This document shows, in pieces, positions 8,869-17,489 of a stretch of 46,559 bases of DNA. The stretch is from Candidatus Methanoflorens crillii (GTDB lineage: Archaea; Halobacteriota; Bog-38; Methanoflorentales; Methanoflorentaceae). Below the pieces are notes generated by a model. That model was not told the origin of the DNA. It did no database searches and worked only from the letters and a program-made list of their open reading frames with translations. Numbering within the stretch: the first letter of the stretch is position 1; each line of letters opens with the position of its first letter. The translations under genes and the position numbers were made by a program. The DNA is taken from positions 1,663-48,221 of the forward strand of contig PMMR01000041.1 of the NCBI GenBank assembly GCA_003162175.1, read 5' to 3'.

Positions 8869-9363
8869 CTATTTGAAGCTGGTGTACATCCAGTCCCACG
8901 GTTTTCCACAACGGACGTCCTGCATCTCGCCATTTATCGTCAACGGGCAGACCGTGGGATCATTCCAAGGACGCCGCTCCTCGTCAGGCGTTGTGTACTC
9001 GTAGAGCTTGTTGACGAAGTAAACCAAATAGGTTCGCTGGTCACCAAGAACCATAAATCCGTGCCAGTAATGCCCTGGAATCCGTACTGACCGCAAGACG
9101 TCACTAGTCAGAATGATCTCGTTAAGTTCTGCGGTCGCATCATCATACGCACATAGTTTAATCGCCCCCCGCAAAACCACGAAATAGTCCGTCTGTCCTC
9201 TAGTATGCCTGTGCCAAGCTCTGACGACACCCGGATACGTGATGGAAAAATTGCATTGCTGCAAGGAATCATCAACGATCCAATCTTGCCGGACCAATTC
9301 GGTAAAAAATCCTCGCTCATCTGCGCGTTTGGTGAGTGCTCGCGTCTCTATTCCTTGAAGCAT
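8869..9363 (-). CDS. dTDP-4-dehydrorhamnose 3,5-epimerase-like cupin (RmlC family)
   Basis: The protein has 164 residues from the ATG at 9363; an in-frame TTG four codons earlier is less likely. The RmlC cupin signature is present: ERGFFTELVRQDW, then RAWHRHTRGQTDYFVVLRG with the candidate base His, then RIPGHYWHGFMVLGD and YTTPDEERRPWNDP. True RmlC enzymes epimerise C3 and C5 of dTDP-4-keto-6-deoxyglucose. Shorter archaeal relatives act on various nucleotide sugars, so the substrate is open. It stands alone, far from the glycan cluster at 34-39 kb. Confidence 0.8.
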   Translation of the reverse strand: MLQGIETRALTKRADERGFFTELVRQDWIVDDSLQQCNFSITYPGVVRAWHRHTRGQTDYFVVLRGAIKLCAYDDATAELNEIILTSDVLRSVRIPGHYWHGFMVLGDQRTYLVYFVNKLYEYTTPDEERRPWNDPTVCPLTINGEMQDVRCGKPWDWMYTSFK

Positions 9364-9438
9364 TCCAGGACACAACTGTGTGCTCTTAGTTTAACTTGTT
9401 TGCGTTATTGAGCGGGGTATGCCTCAAATCGCCGGGAA

Positions 9439-10401
9439 TCACGTCAAGGCTCTCGCGTACAGCAACAAGACTGCGAGTGAGACAGTAAACATCGACGTAA
9501 TCAGCATAACGCTAAGGGCACGGTTGACAGTGGCTTTGGTTATGTTATCTACACCGTCACCGATTTCGTAGCTTGAAGGCTTCGTCAGCCTCACGCCTAA
9601 CCCCCCTGCAAATAAGGCTACGGGAATCCCTGAGTTAACGGCTGGTTTCTTGTGCCGGTCCGTTTTCAAAACGTTCCATGCGTCGTCGCAGGCCGATTTG
9701 CCAGATACTATGCGAAAGCCTAGCAGCATTGGAACAATTGCCAAACGGGTCGGAAGGTAGTTGAAAATGTCATCTAGTCGCGCTGAAAGCAATCCTGCGT
9801 GTCTTCTGTGATCCTTGTAGCCAAGCATCGAATCAAGGGTGTTCACGGCACGATAACAGAGCGCGCCCGCTACACCAAAAACGGCAAAAAACAGAAGCGG
9901 AGAGACTATGCTGTCAACAGTATTCTCACCGACTGACTCACACACGCTCGACAAGATGCTTTCGCGATCGAGGTGCAACCTTTCCCTGCTGACGAGCGCG
10001 CGCAGGTGCAACCGGGCCGCGCCGATGTCTGTGTAGGCGAGATCGGTGACTTCGACGGCCTCTTTTTTCAGCGTGAATATCGTAAATGATGCCTTGAGCA
10101 AGTAGGCACTGAGCCCGACATAGCACAACAGCAACCCGACGTTTCCGCTTGCGATCTGATAACCTAGCCACTCGAAAAGCACGACCGGTGCGGTGAATGT
10201 CGCGATCAGACCTAACGCGAGAGCGGCCCCCTTGAAGCGCTGCGCATTATCAGTCCCCCCGTACAGGCCCGGCTCCAGGATTGTCACGATTCTCCCCATC
10301 CACACAACCGGATGCGCCGCGGCTGGAGGTTCGCCGAGAAACATGTCGAGTGCCAACGCCAGAAAAAGAATCGAGATTTGGACGAGAAGCCAAGAAAACA
10401 T
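9439..10401 (-). CDS. cbiB: Adenosylcobinamide-phosphate synthase (CobD/CbiB)
   Basis: A 320-residue integral membrane protein beginning with a hydrophobic helix and the conserved DMFLGEPPAAAHPVVWMGR. Further family landmarks are SVCESVGENTVDSIVSPLLFF and YRAVNTLDSMLGYKDHR. CbiB joins the aminopropanol arm to adenosylcobyric acid in cobamide biosynthesis. It follows cobQ, the preceding step, with a 3-nt gap in the same operon. Several hydrophobic helices at both ends fit an inner-membrane location. In archaea the product is used for corrinoids of methyltransferases. Confidence 0.95.
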   Translation of the reverse strand: MFSWLLVQISILFLALALDMFLGEPPAAAHPVVWMGRIVTILEPGLYGGTDNAQRFKGAALALGLIATFTAPVVLFEWLGYQIASGNVGLLLCYVGLSAYLLKASFTIFTLKKEAVEVTDLAYTDIGAARLHLRALVSRERLHLDRESILSSVCESVGENTVDSIVSPLLFFAVFGVAGALCYRAVNTLDSMLGYKDHRRHAGLLSARLDDIFNYLPTRLAIVPMLLGFRIVSGKSACDDAWNVLKTDRHKKPAVNSGIPVALFAGGLGVRLTKPSSYEIGDGVDNITKATVNRALSVMLITSMFTVSLAVLLLYARALT

Positions 10402-10404
10402 TAG

Positions 10405-11910
10405 TTATAATCCGATAATCGAGTATAGCGCTTGCATGTCCACGTGTTCGAGCACGACACGAGCCAGCTCGTCAAAGGGATCCACATCTTGATCGGACGG
10501 CAGCTGACACTCTAACCCAGTAGATCGCTGTGGAGCTCTGCGGTGTGCACCGTGTGGCTTTCGCATACGTCTAGAGTGCAGATGCTCCACCAAAGCAGAG
10601 CGAAAGTTGTCGTTGTGGAACAGGCCGTGCAAGTAAGTACCAAAAACAAGGCCCGTAGCATCCTGCCCCCCATCATCGTCAAATATCGGAAGCCCACACG
10701 TTGTGCTGCCCATGTGAATCTCGTACCCCAGTACTGTTTGGTTCGTCAAGCGGTCGAACACCGGCCCCGTTCCGGTGACGCGTTTTTCTACCTGCTTCGT
10801 TGTCTTTTTAGAAGAATTGAAAACAGTCCAGGCTTGCAGCAGCCGCAACCCTTCGACGAAATTGCTTTGGTTTTGCGTTCCCTCGAAGCCTTCGTCAGTT
10901 ATTGTCTGCCCAAGCATCTGAAATCCCCCGCAAATTCCGATGATGGGGATTGTTCTGGCACTCGCCTCGATCCGCTTATCCATGCCAGAGCGACGCATTG
11001 CTCTCAAATCGTCAACCGTGTTCTTTGTGCCGGGAATAATTATGGCATCGGGCTCACCGAAATTATCATTTAACGAAACATATCGAACTCGGGCAACGGC
11101 TTCAAGCGGTTCAAAATCAGTGAAATTAGAGATATGAGGAAGCCTGATCACGGCGATGTCGAGTATGCTGTGTGCGGCCGGCAGTGTGTCACCAAGCGAA
11201 ACGGAATCTTCAGACGGTAATCGCACGTTCACGTAGGGAATAACGCCCAGAACAGGGATCCCGGTGAGCTCCTCGAGCTGTGTTAGGCCTGGCTCAAGCA
11301 GCTTCTCATCGCCTCGGAACTTGTTGATGATGAAGCCTTTGATACGTTTCTGATCATCCTTTGCCAGCAATTGCACTGTTCCATACAGGCTGGCAAAAAC
11401 GCCGCCTCGCTCGATATCACCTACGAGGACTACAGGGGCATCGGCACCGCGTGCGACGCGTAGGTTTGCGATGTCCTGCTTGTAGAGGTTGATTTCTGCA
11501 GGACTGCCGGCGCCCTCCATTACGATGACATCATATGAACGAGCAAGCGCTTTCAATGAATCGCAGACATGCTGAAAAATAGCTTCTGTTGAGTCATAAT
11601 ACTCGCCCACTTTTCGATCACCTAGGGGCTTTCCGTGCAGGATCACTTGCGACATCATGTCCCCCTTAGGCTTCAACAAGACCGGATTCATGTCTACTGA
11701 CGGTTGAATCCTAGCAGCCCACGCTTGTACGGCTTGCGCGATTCCGATTTCATCACCATTCTTCGTCACCCATGAGTTCAAGCTCATGTTTTGGGACTTG
11801 AACGGCGCAACCTTGTGACCATCATCCACCAAAAGCCTACAGAGCGCGGCAACTAGGACGCTCTTGCCGACGTGCGATGCCGTTCCACTGATCATTAAAA
11901 AGCGTGCCAT
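10405..11910 (-). CDS. cobQ: Cobyric acid synthase (CobQ/CbiP)
   Basis: The 501-residue protein has an N-terminal P-loop-like amidotransferase domain (ISGTASHVGKSVLVAALCR, then FKSQNMSLNSWVT). The C-terminal class I glutaminase domain holds the nucleophile in GICGGFQMLGQ and a histidine in GTYLHGLFHND. It amidates four carboxylates of adenosylcobyrinate diamide. The conserved VLLKPKGDMMSQVILHG and EGAGSPAEINL stretches are intact. It is the first gene of the cobQ-cbiB pair. Confidence 0.96.
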   Translation of the reverse strand: MARFLMISGTASHVGKSVLVAALCRLLVDDGHKVAPFKSQNMSLNSWVTKNGDEIGIAQAVQAWAARIQPSVDMNPVLLKPKGDMMSQVILHGKPLGDRKVGEYYDSTEAIFQHVCDSLKALARSYDVIVMEGAGSPAEINLYKQDIANLRVARGADAPVVLVGDIERGGVFASLYGTVQLLAKDDQKRIKGFIINKFRGDEKLLEPGLTQLEELTGIPVLGVIPYVNVRLPSEDSVSLGDTLPAAHSILDIAVIRLPHISNFTDFEPLEAVARVRYVSLNDNFGEPDAIIIPGTKNTVDDLRAMRRSGMDKRIEASARTIPIIGICGGFQMLGQTITDEGFEGTQNQSNFVEGLRLLQAWTVFNSSKKTTKQVEKRVTGTGPVFDRLTNQTVLGYEIHMGSTTCGLPIFDDDGGQDATGLVFGTYLHGLFHNDNFRSALVEHLHSRRMRKPHGAHRRAPQRSTGLECQLPSDQDVDPFDELARVVLEHVDMQALYSIIGL

Positions 11911-12116
11911 GCTTGATCAACACCTAACGCTGCTTCCCACAGGTTCATTCCTTGAGATACCCGAACGGCCAAATTCAAGCACTTTTTATCACAGGCCGCG
12001 ATAAATACTTGTGGGAAATCGTACACTAGAAGTTTTGGAGCAGATCGAACCTCTTCAGCGGGCTCCGGCTCTCGTTGAGAGACCGCAACAGAAAGAAACC
12101 TTATAGTATACGATGA

Positions 12117-13208
12117 TCACGAAAGACGCGCTGGGTGGATAAAGCCGCCCTTGAGCATCAAGTCCGCAAGCACGATAGCAACCATGGCTTCGGCCACTGG
12201 GACTATTCTGGGCAGGATACACGGATCGTGCCTGCCCGATACCGACAGATCGACTTCCTCTAGCGTTTCCAAATCGACTGAGGTTTGTCGCATTCCGATT
12301 GAAGGAGTCGGCTTCACCGCAATTCTGCCGATAATCGGCGCCCCCGTCGAAATGCCTCCGAGAATTCCGCCAGCTCTGTTCGTTTTGGATTCTATTCGGC
12401 CATCCGTCGTCGCGAATTGATCATTCATTTCGCTCCCTTTCAGTTTTGCTGCGAGGAAGCCTACGCCAATTTCAACGCCCTTGACGGCGCCGATACTCAT
12501 AAGGGCCTTACCCAATTCTGCATCGAGTTTCCCAAATACCGGCTCACCAACACCCGGAGGAACATTGAAAGCGACGATTTCAGCAATGCCACCGACGCTA
12601 TTGCCAGCTTCTTTCATACATTCGATGCACGCGACCATCTCGTCCGACGCAGCCGCGTCACAGCATCGCACGATGCTCTTCTCAGCGAGGAGCAGGTCCT
12701 CTGGACTCTCAAAGACGAACTTGGACTGTATCCCGTGGATATCGATAACGTGCCCGAGCACGCGGATCTCTCGGTGCTCGAGCAGTTTCTTTGCCACTGC
12801 CCCCGCAGCAACGCGGGCGGCAGTCTCTCGGGCTGATGCTCGCCCCCCTCCACGATGATCTCGCCATCCGTATTTAGCGTGAAAAGTGTAATCCGCGTGG
12901 CCGGGACGAGGCACGTGACGTAGCTCATCGTACCCGCGCGAGTCGACGTCCTCGTTCCGGATGATGATTGAAATCGGGGTGCCAAGCGTCTTGTCTTCGT
13001 AGATGCCCGAAAGTATGTGCCCGGTATCCTTTTCGGAACGTGGTGTCGTTATACTGCTTTGCCCTGGACGTCTGCGGTCGAGCTCTTTTTGAATGTCCTC
13101 TTGGGTTATTCGCAATCCCGCCGGGCACCCGTCGATAACTGCCCCTACCGCTGGTCCATGACTCTCACCCCACGTCGTTACTCGAAAAATATGTCCCCAA
13201 GTGTTCAT
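12117..13208 (-). CDS. aroC: Chorismate synthase
   Basis: The 363-residue protein starts [18 protein letters not shown], the family signature. It keeps [44 protein letters not shown] and the C-terminal [19 protein letters not shown]. It converts EPSP to chorismate with reduced FMN, the last step of the shikimate pathway. It follows aroA (the previous step) by 24 nt, so the two should be co-transcribed. It is full length with no missing motif. Upstream aromatic genes are not in the window. Confidence 0.97.
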   Translation of the reverse strand: MNTWGHIFRVTTWGESHGPAVGAVIDGCPAGLRITQEDIQKELDRRRPGQSSITTPRSEKDTGHILSGIYEDKTLGTPISIIIRNEDVDSRGYDELRHVPRPGHADYTFHAKYGWRDHRGGGRASARETAARVAAGAVAKKLLEHREIRVLGHVIDIHGIQSKFVFESPEDLLLAEKSIVRCCDAAASDEMVACIECMKEAGNSVGGIAEIVAFNVPPGVGEPVFGKLDAELGKALMSIGAVKGVEIGVGFLAAKLKGSEMNDQFATTDGRIESKTNRAGGILGGISTGAPIIGRIAVKPTPSIGMRQTSVDLETLEEVDLSVSGRHDPCILPRIVPVAEAMVAIVLADLMLKGGFIHPARLS

Positions 13209-13232
13209 GAGGCAAGTCCCCTGCGATGAGTT

Positions 13233-14510
13233 TCAGAGGCTCTCAATGCTCGTCTGCTCGAGATTTGCTCCGAGGGCGAAGATGTCGTCAAAGAAGTCCG
13301 GGTATGACACTTTTACCGATTCTGCAGTGTCGATCTGGGTCTCTCCCACAGCTCCCAGCGCTGCGACCGCAAGCGCCATAACGATGCGATGGTCCCCGTA
13401 TCCGTTCAAGCTAGCTCCTTTGGGCCTTCCACCCTTGATGCGCAACGTATCGTCCACCTTTTTGATATCGACCTGCATTTTTCTCAGCTCCGTTATTATG
13501 GCGACCAGTCGATCCGTCTCCTTGTAGCGCAGGTGAGCGACGTTTGAGATGTCGGTAGTGCCTTGAGCGTATGCGCCCAGAACCGCGAGTATGGGAACAA
13601 GATCTGGCACGTCGCCTGCGTCAATCGCGATGCCCTGGAGCTCGGCACCGTCTGCGGTGACGACATCACCCCCCCATGAGATATGTACCCCCATGTCTTT
13701 GAGGATCTGGACAATTTTCTCGTCACCTTGTTTCGACTCAGAGAGGTTGTGCACGCTCACGCGAGAATTTGTTATTGCTGCGGCACTTAAATGAAAGGCT
13801 GCCGACGAGAAGTCGCCGGGAATCTGAAAATCCGTATCTGCGTATTGCTGACAGCAGGGGATCATAAATTCATGATAATCAGTGCTTACGTTAACTTGTG
13901 CTTGGTTCAGCAGTTCAAGTGTCATGGCAACGTACGGGCGCGAGCTAAGGTTGTGGACTTTCAGCACACTGCCAGCTTGACACAGCGGACAGGCTATCAG
14001 AAGCGATGATAAAAACTGCGAGCTCATCGGATTCGTAAGCGTTGATTCTCCGCCCAAAAGGACGCCTTTGACGATGATAGGCACAGTACCGTCCGACTTT
14101 GTCGAGAGAACCTTTGCGCCGAGTTCGTTGAGAGCGTCGATTAGCTGAGAGCTCGGTCGAGTCCTCAGCGACGCATCCCCGGTCAAAACTGTCGTGCCAT
14201 CAATCAAGGAGCAAACGCCCATCAGAAAGCGCAACGTCGTCCCGGAGTTTTGGCAATCTATAACATTATCAGGCCTTTGCGGCTCTCCTTGCACGCCTTC
14301 GATGAAAAACGCATCGTCAACAGGATTTATCGTCGCACCGATCATCTCACAAGCGCTTACCGTCGCGCATGTGTCCGCAGAGACCAAGGGTTTGATGATG
14401 CGTGAAGTCTTCGCTAAGCTGGCCATGACTATAGCGCGATGGGTATAGCTTTTCGACGGAGGTGCGTCGAGTTTGCCGCGAATGGTGGATTGCGAGACCT
14501 TCACGTTCAT
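13233..14510 (-). CDS. aroA: 3-phosphoshikimate 1-carboxyvinyltransferase (EPSP synthase)
   Basis: The 425-residue protein contains the shikimate-phosphate and PEP-binding signatures LDAPPSKSYTHRAIVMASL, DCQNSGTTLRFLMGVC, DASLRTRP and the C-terminal LRYKETDRLVAI and GDHRIVMALA. It makes EPSP from shikimate-3-phosphate and PEP. It is the first gene of the aroA-aroC pair. A TATA box 24-33 nt upstream of its ATG implies a leaderless mRNA. Confidence 0.97.
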   Translation of the reverse strand: MNVKVSQSTIRGKLDAPPSKSYTHRAIVMASLAKTSRIIKPLVSADTCATVSACEMIGATINPVDDAFFIEGVQGEPQRPDNVIDCQNSGTTLRFLMGVCSLIDGTTVLTGDASLRTRPSSQLIDALNELGAKVLSTKSDGTVPIIVKGVLLGGESTLTNPMSSQFLSSLLIACPLCQAGSVLKVHNLSSRPYVAMTLELLNQAQVNVSTDYHEFMIPCCQQYADTDFQIPGDFSSAAFHLSAAAITNSRVSVHNLSESKQGDEKIVQILKDMGVHISWGGDVVTADGAELQGIAIDAGDVPDLVPILAVLGAYAQGTTDISNVAHLRYKETDRLVAIITELRKMQVDIKKVDDTLRIKGGRPKGASLNGYGDHRIVMALAVAALGAVGETQIDTAESVKVSYPDFFDDIFALGANLEQTSIESL

Positions 14511-14533
14511 AGTATATGAATGATTAGAATCAA

Positions 14534-14543
14534 TTTATTTAAA
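14534..14543. promoter_or_regulatory. Shared TATA box between aroA and a divergent regulator gene
   Basis: The top strand reads TTTATTTAAA and the bottom strand TTTAAATAAA, so the box can be read both ways. It ends 24 nt upstream of the aroA ATG, which predicts a leaderless aroA transcript. On the top strand it lies 13-43 nt ahead of two candidate starts (14556, 14586) of the regulator. Sharing one TATA box would make the two promoters compete. Confidence 0.6.
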
Positions 14544-14555
14544 CGTGTGGTAGAA

Positions 14556-14858
14556 ATGTTAGATCGACTGGAAAAAGAGATAGAAATGCTTGAAAGGCAC
14601 TTAGAGGTTTTAAACGCAGTCGTTATTGGTGAGCCTATTGGGATTTCGAAATTATCAGAAGTGACTGGACATTCCAAATACAAAGTCCGCTACTCGCTCC
14701 GAATATTAGAGCAGGAGGGCCTGATCAAACCATCACCGTATGGGGCAATTACGAGCTCGAGGATTTCAGAGTTTGTTCAGAACTACGAGCAACTTCTCGA
14801 CCAGTTTTTACACAAGCTAAGTGAAGTGAAAACCAACTACAGGATTACACGAAATTGA
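14556..14858 (+). CDS. Small winged-helix transcriptional regulator
   Basis: The protein has about 100 residues: an N-terminal coiled coil (MLDRLEKEIEMLERHLEVL), a winged helix (GEPIGISKLSEVTGHSKYKVRYSLRILEQEGLIKPSPYGAI) and a C-terminal helix for dimerisation. The frame opens at 14520, but codons before 14556 overlap the TATA box, so the ATG at 14556 or the one at 14586 is more likely. It is divergent from aroA and could regulate it; that is inference from position. The family resembles small archaeal predicted regulators without effector domains. Confidence 0.72.
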   Translation: MLDRLEKEIEMLERHLEVLNAVVIGEPIGISKLSEVTGHSKYKVRYSLRILEQEGLIKPSPYGAITSSRISEFVQNYEQLLDQFLHKLSEVKTNYRITRN

Positions 14859-14953
14859 AGTCCAAAGACGCCCACAATGAGCATCACTCGTCGCGCAAAC
14901 TGTTCTACGACCTTAAAGCTTAAGTAAAGAAACACACTAGAGAGATGTGTCAA

Positions 14954-15026
14954 GCCGCCATAACTCAGTTGGTAGAGTGCGTGGCTGTTAACCACGATGT
15001 CACAGGTTCGAGCCCTGTTGGCGGCG
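14954..15026 (+). tRNA. tRNA-Asn(GTT)
   Basis: The acceptor stem is GCCGCCA/TGGCGGC with discriminator G. The anticodon stem-loop CGTGG-CTGTTAA-CCACG gives anticodon GTT, and the T-arm is CAGGG-TTCGAGC-CCTG-like. There is no intron and no encoded CCA. A weak TATA-like CTTAAGTAA lies at about 14919-14927. It is followed after 5 nt by tRNA(CAT), so the two form one transcript. Confidence 0.95.
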
Positions 15027-15031
15027 TCAGC

Positions 15032-15106
15032 GGGCCTGTAGCTTAGCCAGGTCAGAGCGCCCGGCTCATAACCGGGCGGTCACCGGTTCAAATCCGGTCA
15101 GGCCCA
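15032..15106 (+). tRNA. tRNA with CAT anticodon, probably tRNA-Ile2 (AUA-reading), possibly elongator Met
   Basis: The acceptor is GGGCCTG/CAGGCCC with A73; the anticodon arm is CCCGG-CTCATAA-CCGGG. The acceptor and D-arm (GTAGCTTAGCCAGGTCAGAGC) closely resemble tRNA-Ile(GAT) at 32050-32157. That favours tRNA-Ile2, whose C34 is modified to agmatidine in archaea, over elongator tRNA-Met. It does not look like an initiator. The CAT anticodon alone cannot decide. Confidence 0.85.
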
Positions 15107-15163
15107 CCTCTTAGATTCTGAGACGGCACGGTAGATTCACCCCATTCAACTTACGGCGGCAAC

Positions 15164-15171
15164 TTTTTTTT
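15164..15171 (+). terminator. T8 tract downstream of the tRNA-Asn/tRNA(CAT) pair
   Basis: Eight consecutive T residues lie 58 nt after the last tRNA. Archaeal RNA polymerase terminates on such tracts without a hairpin. The rest of 15107-15364 contains no gene that I can recognise; an A/T-rich AAATAAATA around 15273 could be the tyrS promoter. Confidence 0.45.
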
Positions 15172-15364
15172 CAACGAAGACTACATCCCGCGTTAACCGA
15201 CCAAGTCGACCTGTCGCTCGTTACGAGCGGCAATTTGCGTTCGGGACGCACAGAACAAATGGCACCGAGCTAAATAAATATGAGGTCAGCCATTAGGCTT
15301 ACTACAAGCAGGACCAGCGTCATAGGTCCATAACGTCCGTAAACGCGCATTTGATTCGACCAGC

Positions 15365-16327
15365 GTGATCAGCGTGAAGTTCGAACAAGTCATGAGCAAC
15401 GTGGAAGAGGCCGTAACCGAAGACGAGCTAGCTGCCCTTCTGGACAATGCGACAAACATCACCGCCTATGCCGGCTACGAACCTAGCGGAGCACTCCATC
15501 TTGGACATCTACTAACGGCGTATAAGCTCATGGATCTTCAGTCAGTCGGCGTCGACGTCATCGTGCTGCTCGCGGACTTGCACGCGTATCTGAACGAAAA
15601 GGGCACGATGGATCAAATCCGCGACTGGGCGGACCACTACCAGAAGTGTTTTTCCGCTTTAGGCCTTGCTGAAGGAACGAGATTTGTACGCGGGAGCGAT
15701 TATCAGCTTGAACCAGAATACACCAAGCTGATTCTGAAACTAGCGAGGCACACCACGCTAAACCGCGCTCGGCGAAGCATGGACGAGGTTTCGAGAAACG
15801 CGGAGGACCCTGTCGTGTCTCAAATGATCTATCCGCTTATGCAAACAGCGGACATAGGATACTTAAACATCGACATCGCCGTTGGCGGTATCGATCAACG
15901 TAAGATTCACATGTTGGCGCGAGAAGAGCTCCATTCAATGGGATTTAAATCCCCTGTATGCGTCCACACGCCAATCCTGCTCGGCCTCGACGCGAACAAA
16001 ATGTCGTCGTCAAGGGACAACCTTGTAGCCATTGAAGATTCGCCTGAGTCCATCAAAAAGAAGATTCAATCCGCTTATTGTCCGCCGCGAACCGCGGAAG
16101 ATAACCCCCTCCTTCAGTTGTACCGGTACTATGTCTTTCCCCAGTTCAAGCAAGTTGAACTCGAGCGACCCCAACAATACGGCGGCCCGATTCGTTACGA
16201 GGACTTCGCCACGCTCGAGCTGGATTACGCCGCTGGCAAGCTTCACCCGCTGGATCTCAAAAATGGTGCAGCAACATATATCGAACGAATCATAGGACCT
16301 ATTCGCAGCGCGTTACGCAGCGACTAA
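15365..16327 (+). CDS. tyrS: Tyrosyl-tRNA synthetase
   Basis: The 320-residue protein is a class I synthetase of the short archaeal TyrRS type. It has HLGH (about residue 44, the HIGH motif), YAGYEPSG for tyrosine binding and KMSSS (about 212). MQTADIGYLNIDIAVGGIDQRKIHM carries the tyrosine-selective D and Q residues. The frame starts with GTG at 15365 and another GTG lies at 15374; no Shine-Dalgarno sequence decides between them. The C-terminal domain is short, as usual in archaea. Confidence 0.95.
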   Translation: MISVKFEQVMSNVEEAVTEDELAALLDNATNITAYAGYEPSGALHLGHLLTAYKLMDLQSVGVDVIVLLADLHAYLNEKGTMDQIRDWADHYQKCFSALGLAEGTRFVRGSDYQLEPEYTKLILKLARHTTLNRARRSMDEVSRNAEDPVVSQMIYPLMQTADIGYLNIDIAVGGIDQRKIHMLAREELHSMGFKSPVCVHTPILLGLDANKMSSSRDNLVAIEDSPESIKKKIQSAYCPPRTAEDNPLLQLYRYYVFPQFKQVELERPQQYGGPIRYEDFATLELDYAAGKLHPLDLKNGAATYIERIIGPIRSALRSD

Positions 16328-16365
16328 ACTATTTCGACGGAAAGAAGAAGGGCCGTGTTACGAAC

Positions 16366-16371
16366 GAGGTG
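16366..16371 (+). promoter_or_regulatory. Shine-Dalgarno sequence for aIF1A with a CTG start
   Basis: GAGGTG lies 5 nt upstream of the CTG at 16377. It matches the archaeal anti-Shine-Dalgarno consensus (GGAGGTGA) and is the only strong match near the 5' end of the aIF1A frame. The GTG inside it begins a frame that stops after three codons (GTG TTT CTC TGA), so it is not the aIF1A start. Confidence 0.65.
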
Positions 16372-16376
16372 TTTCT

Positions 16377-16661
16377 CTGAGTCAAGAGCCGCAGACTAAG
16401 GTTAGACTGCCACGGAAGGAAGAAGGGAAAGTCCTCGGGAGTGTAGAAAGCATGCTCGGCGCAAACAGGGTGAAAATCCACTCTATAGACGGCAAAACTC
16501 GCATGGGGAGAATTTGCGGCAAGATGAAAAAGCGCGTCTGGTTACGAGTCGGCGGCGTCATCGTTATGGTGCCCTGGAGTTTTCAAGACGATAAAGCGGA
16601 CATCGTGTGGCGATACCAAGGAACGCAGGTTGAGTGGCTCAAGAAGAACGGGTACTTATAG
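16377..16661 (+). CDS. eif1A: Translation initiation factor 1A, probable CTG start
   Basis: The OB-fold of aIF1A is intact: LPRKEEGKVLGSVESMLGANR, then DGKTRMGRICGKMKKRVWLR and VIVMVPWSFQ. The first in-frame ATG (16452) lies inside this conserved core, after the family KVRLPR..EG segment. Reading back to the stop at 16293-16295 there is no ATG, GTG or TTG in frame. The CTG at 16377, 5 nt after GAGGTG, gives 94 residues, the normal length. aIF1A binds the 30S A site and promotes start-codon selection, so near-cognate initiation here may be regulatory. It heads the aIF1A-rio1-dim2 cluster. A sequencing error is the main alternative. Confidence 0.85.
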   Translation: MSQEPQTKVRLPRKEEGKVLGSVESMLGANRVKIHSIDGKTRMGRICGKMKKRVWLRVGGVIVMVPWSFQDDKADIVWRYQGTQVEWLKKNGYL

Positions 16662-16700
16662 CGCCACTAAACAGCGCGTTCTCGGCCCACTAAACAACTA

Positions 16701-17489
16701 ATGACCAACGTGCCTGATTTGATTGACGACAAGATAAAACGCATCGAGAGAGACATTGACGATCTGCGCGTACGCGACAAAGAAGCAGACGATTTCAAGG
16801 TGCGAGACGAAGTATTCGACGAGCTCACCCTTAAGGCTCTGTATCGCCTCGCGAGCGGCGGGCTTATACAAGCGCTTGGTGGCCCTATTTCGACGGGAAA
16901 AGAAGCTAACGTTTTCCACGCCATAGGGAGGGGCGGACGAGAACTCGCGATCAAGATCTATCGAATAAAAACGAGCGACTTTAAGGCTATGCACAACTAT
17001 ATACTGGGCGATTACAGATTCGCGCACGTCAGAAGAACCAAAAAGGACATAGTATTCGCGTGGACAAAGAAAGAATTCCGGAACCTAACGCGCGCGCGTA
17101 AAGCACGCGTCCGCGTCCCCGAGCCGCTCAAATATTGGCAAAATGTCCTCGTCATGCAGTTTATAGGGCGAGAAGGCGTCGCTTGTCCGCCTTTGAAGCA
17201 GGCAGTGGAAAACTTAGAAAACGTCAAAGAGGTTTACGACGCAACGGTCGAATTCATGAAGAGACTTTATCAAGATGCACACGTGGTCCACGCCGACCTC
17301 AGTGAATACAACATACTTGTCGACGACCAAGCCGATCCGGTATTCATTGATATGGGGCAGTCTGTGCTTGTAGAGCACCCCCGTGCGCAGGAGTTTCTGC
17401 AGCGGGACGTCAGCAACGTGGTGAAGTTCTTCAACGAAGCTGGAGTGCAGGCTTCAGCGATCACGGTTTTGAGAGAGATCACTAAATGA
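16701..17489 (+). CDS. rio1: RIO1-type serine/threonine kinase
   Basis: The 262-residue protein carries the RIO1 P-loop GGPISTGKEANVFHA (about residue 60), the lysine in LAIKIYRIKTSDF, the catalytic HADLSEYNILVD (about 197-208) and the metal-binding IDMGQSV (about 215). RIO1 acts as an ATPase/kinase in final small-subunit maturation. The gene sits between aIF1A and a Dim2-like KH protein, both tied to the 30S subunit. Its stop overlaps the next start (ATGA). No N-terminal winged helix is present, which separates it from RIO2 at 19669-20574. Confidence 0.95.
   Translation: MTNVPDLIDDKIKRIERDIDDLRVRDKEADDFKVRDEVFDELTLKALYRLASGGLIQALGGPISTGKEANVFHAIGRGGRELAIKIYRIKTSDFKAMHNYILGDYRFAHVRRTKKDIVFAWTKKEFRNLTRARKARVRVPEPLKYWQNVLVMQFIGREGVACPPLKQAVENLENVKEVYDATVEFMKRLYQDAHVVHADLSEYNILVDDQADPVFIDMGQSVLVEHPRAQEFLQRDVSNVVKFFNEAGVQASAITVLREITK

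Noticed and set aside
11911-12116. Possible cobalamin riboswitch upstream of cobQ
   Set aside because: No B12-box-like sequence is visible, and such riboswitches are rare in archaea.
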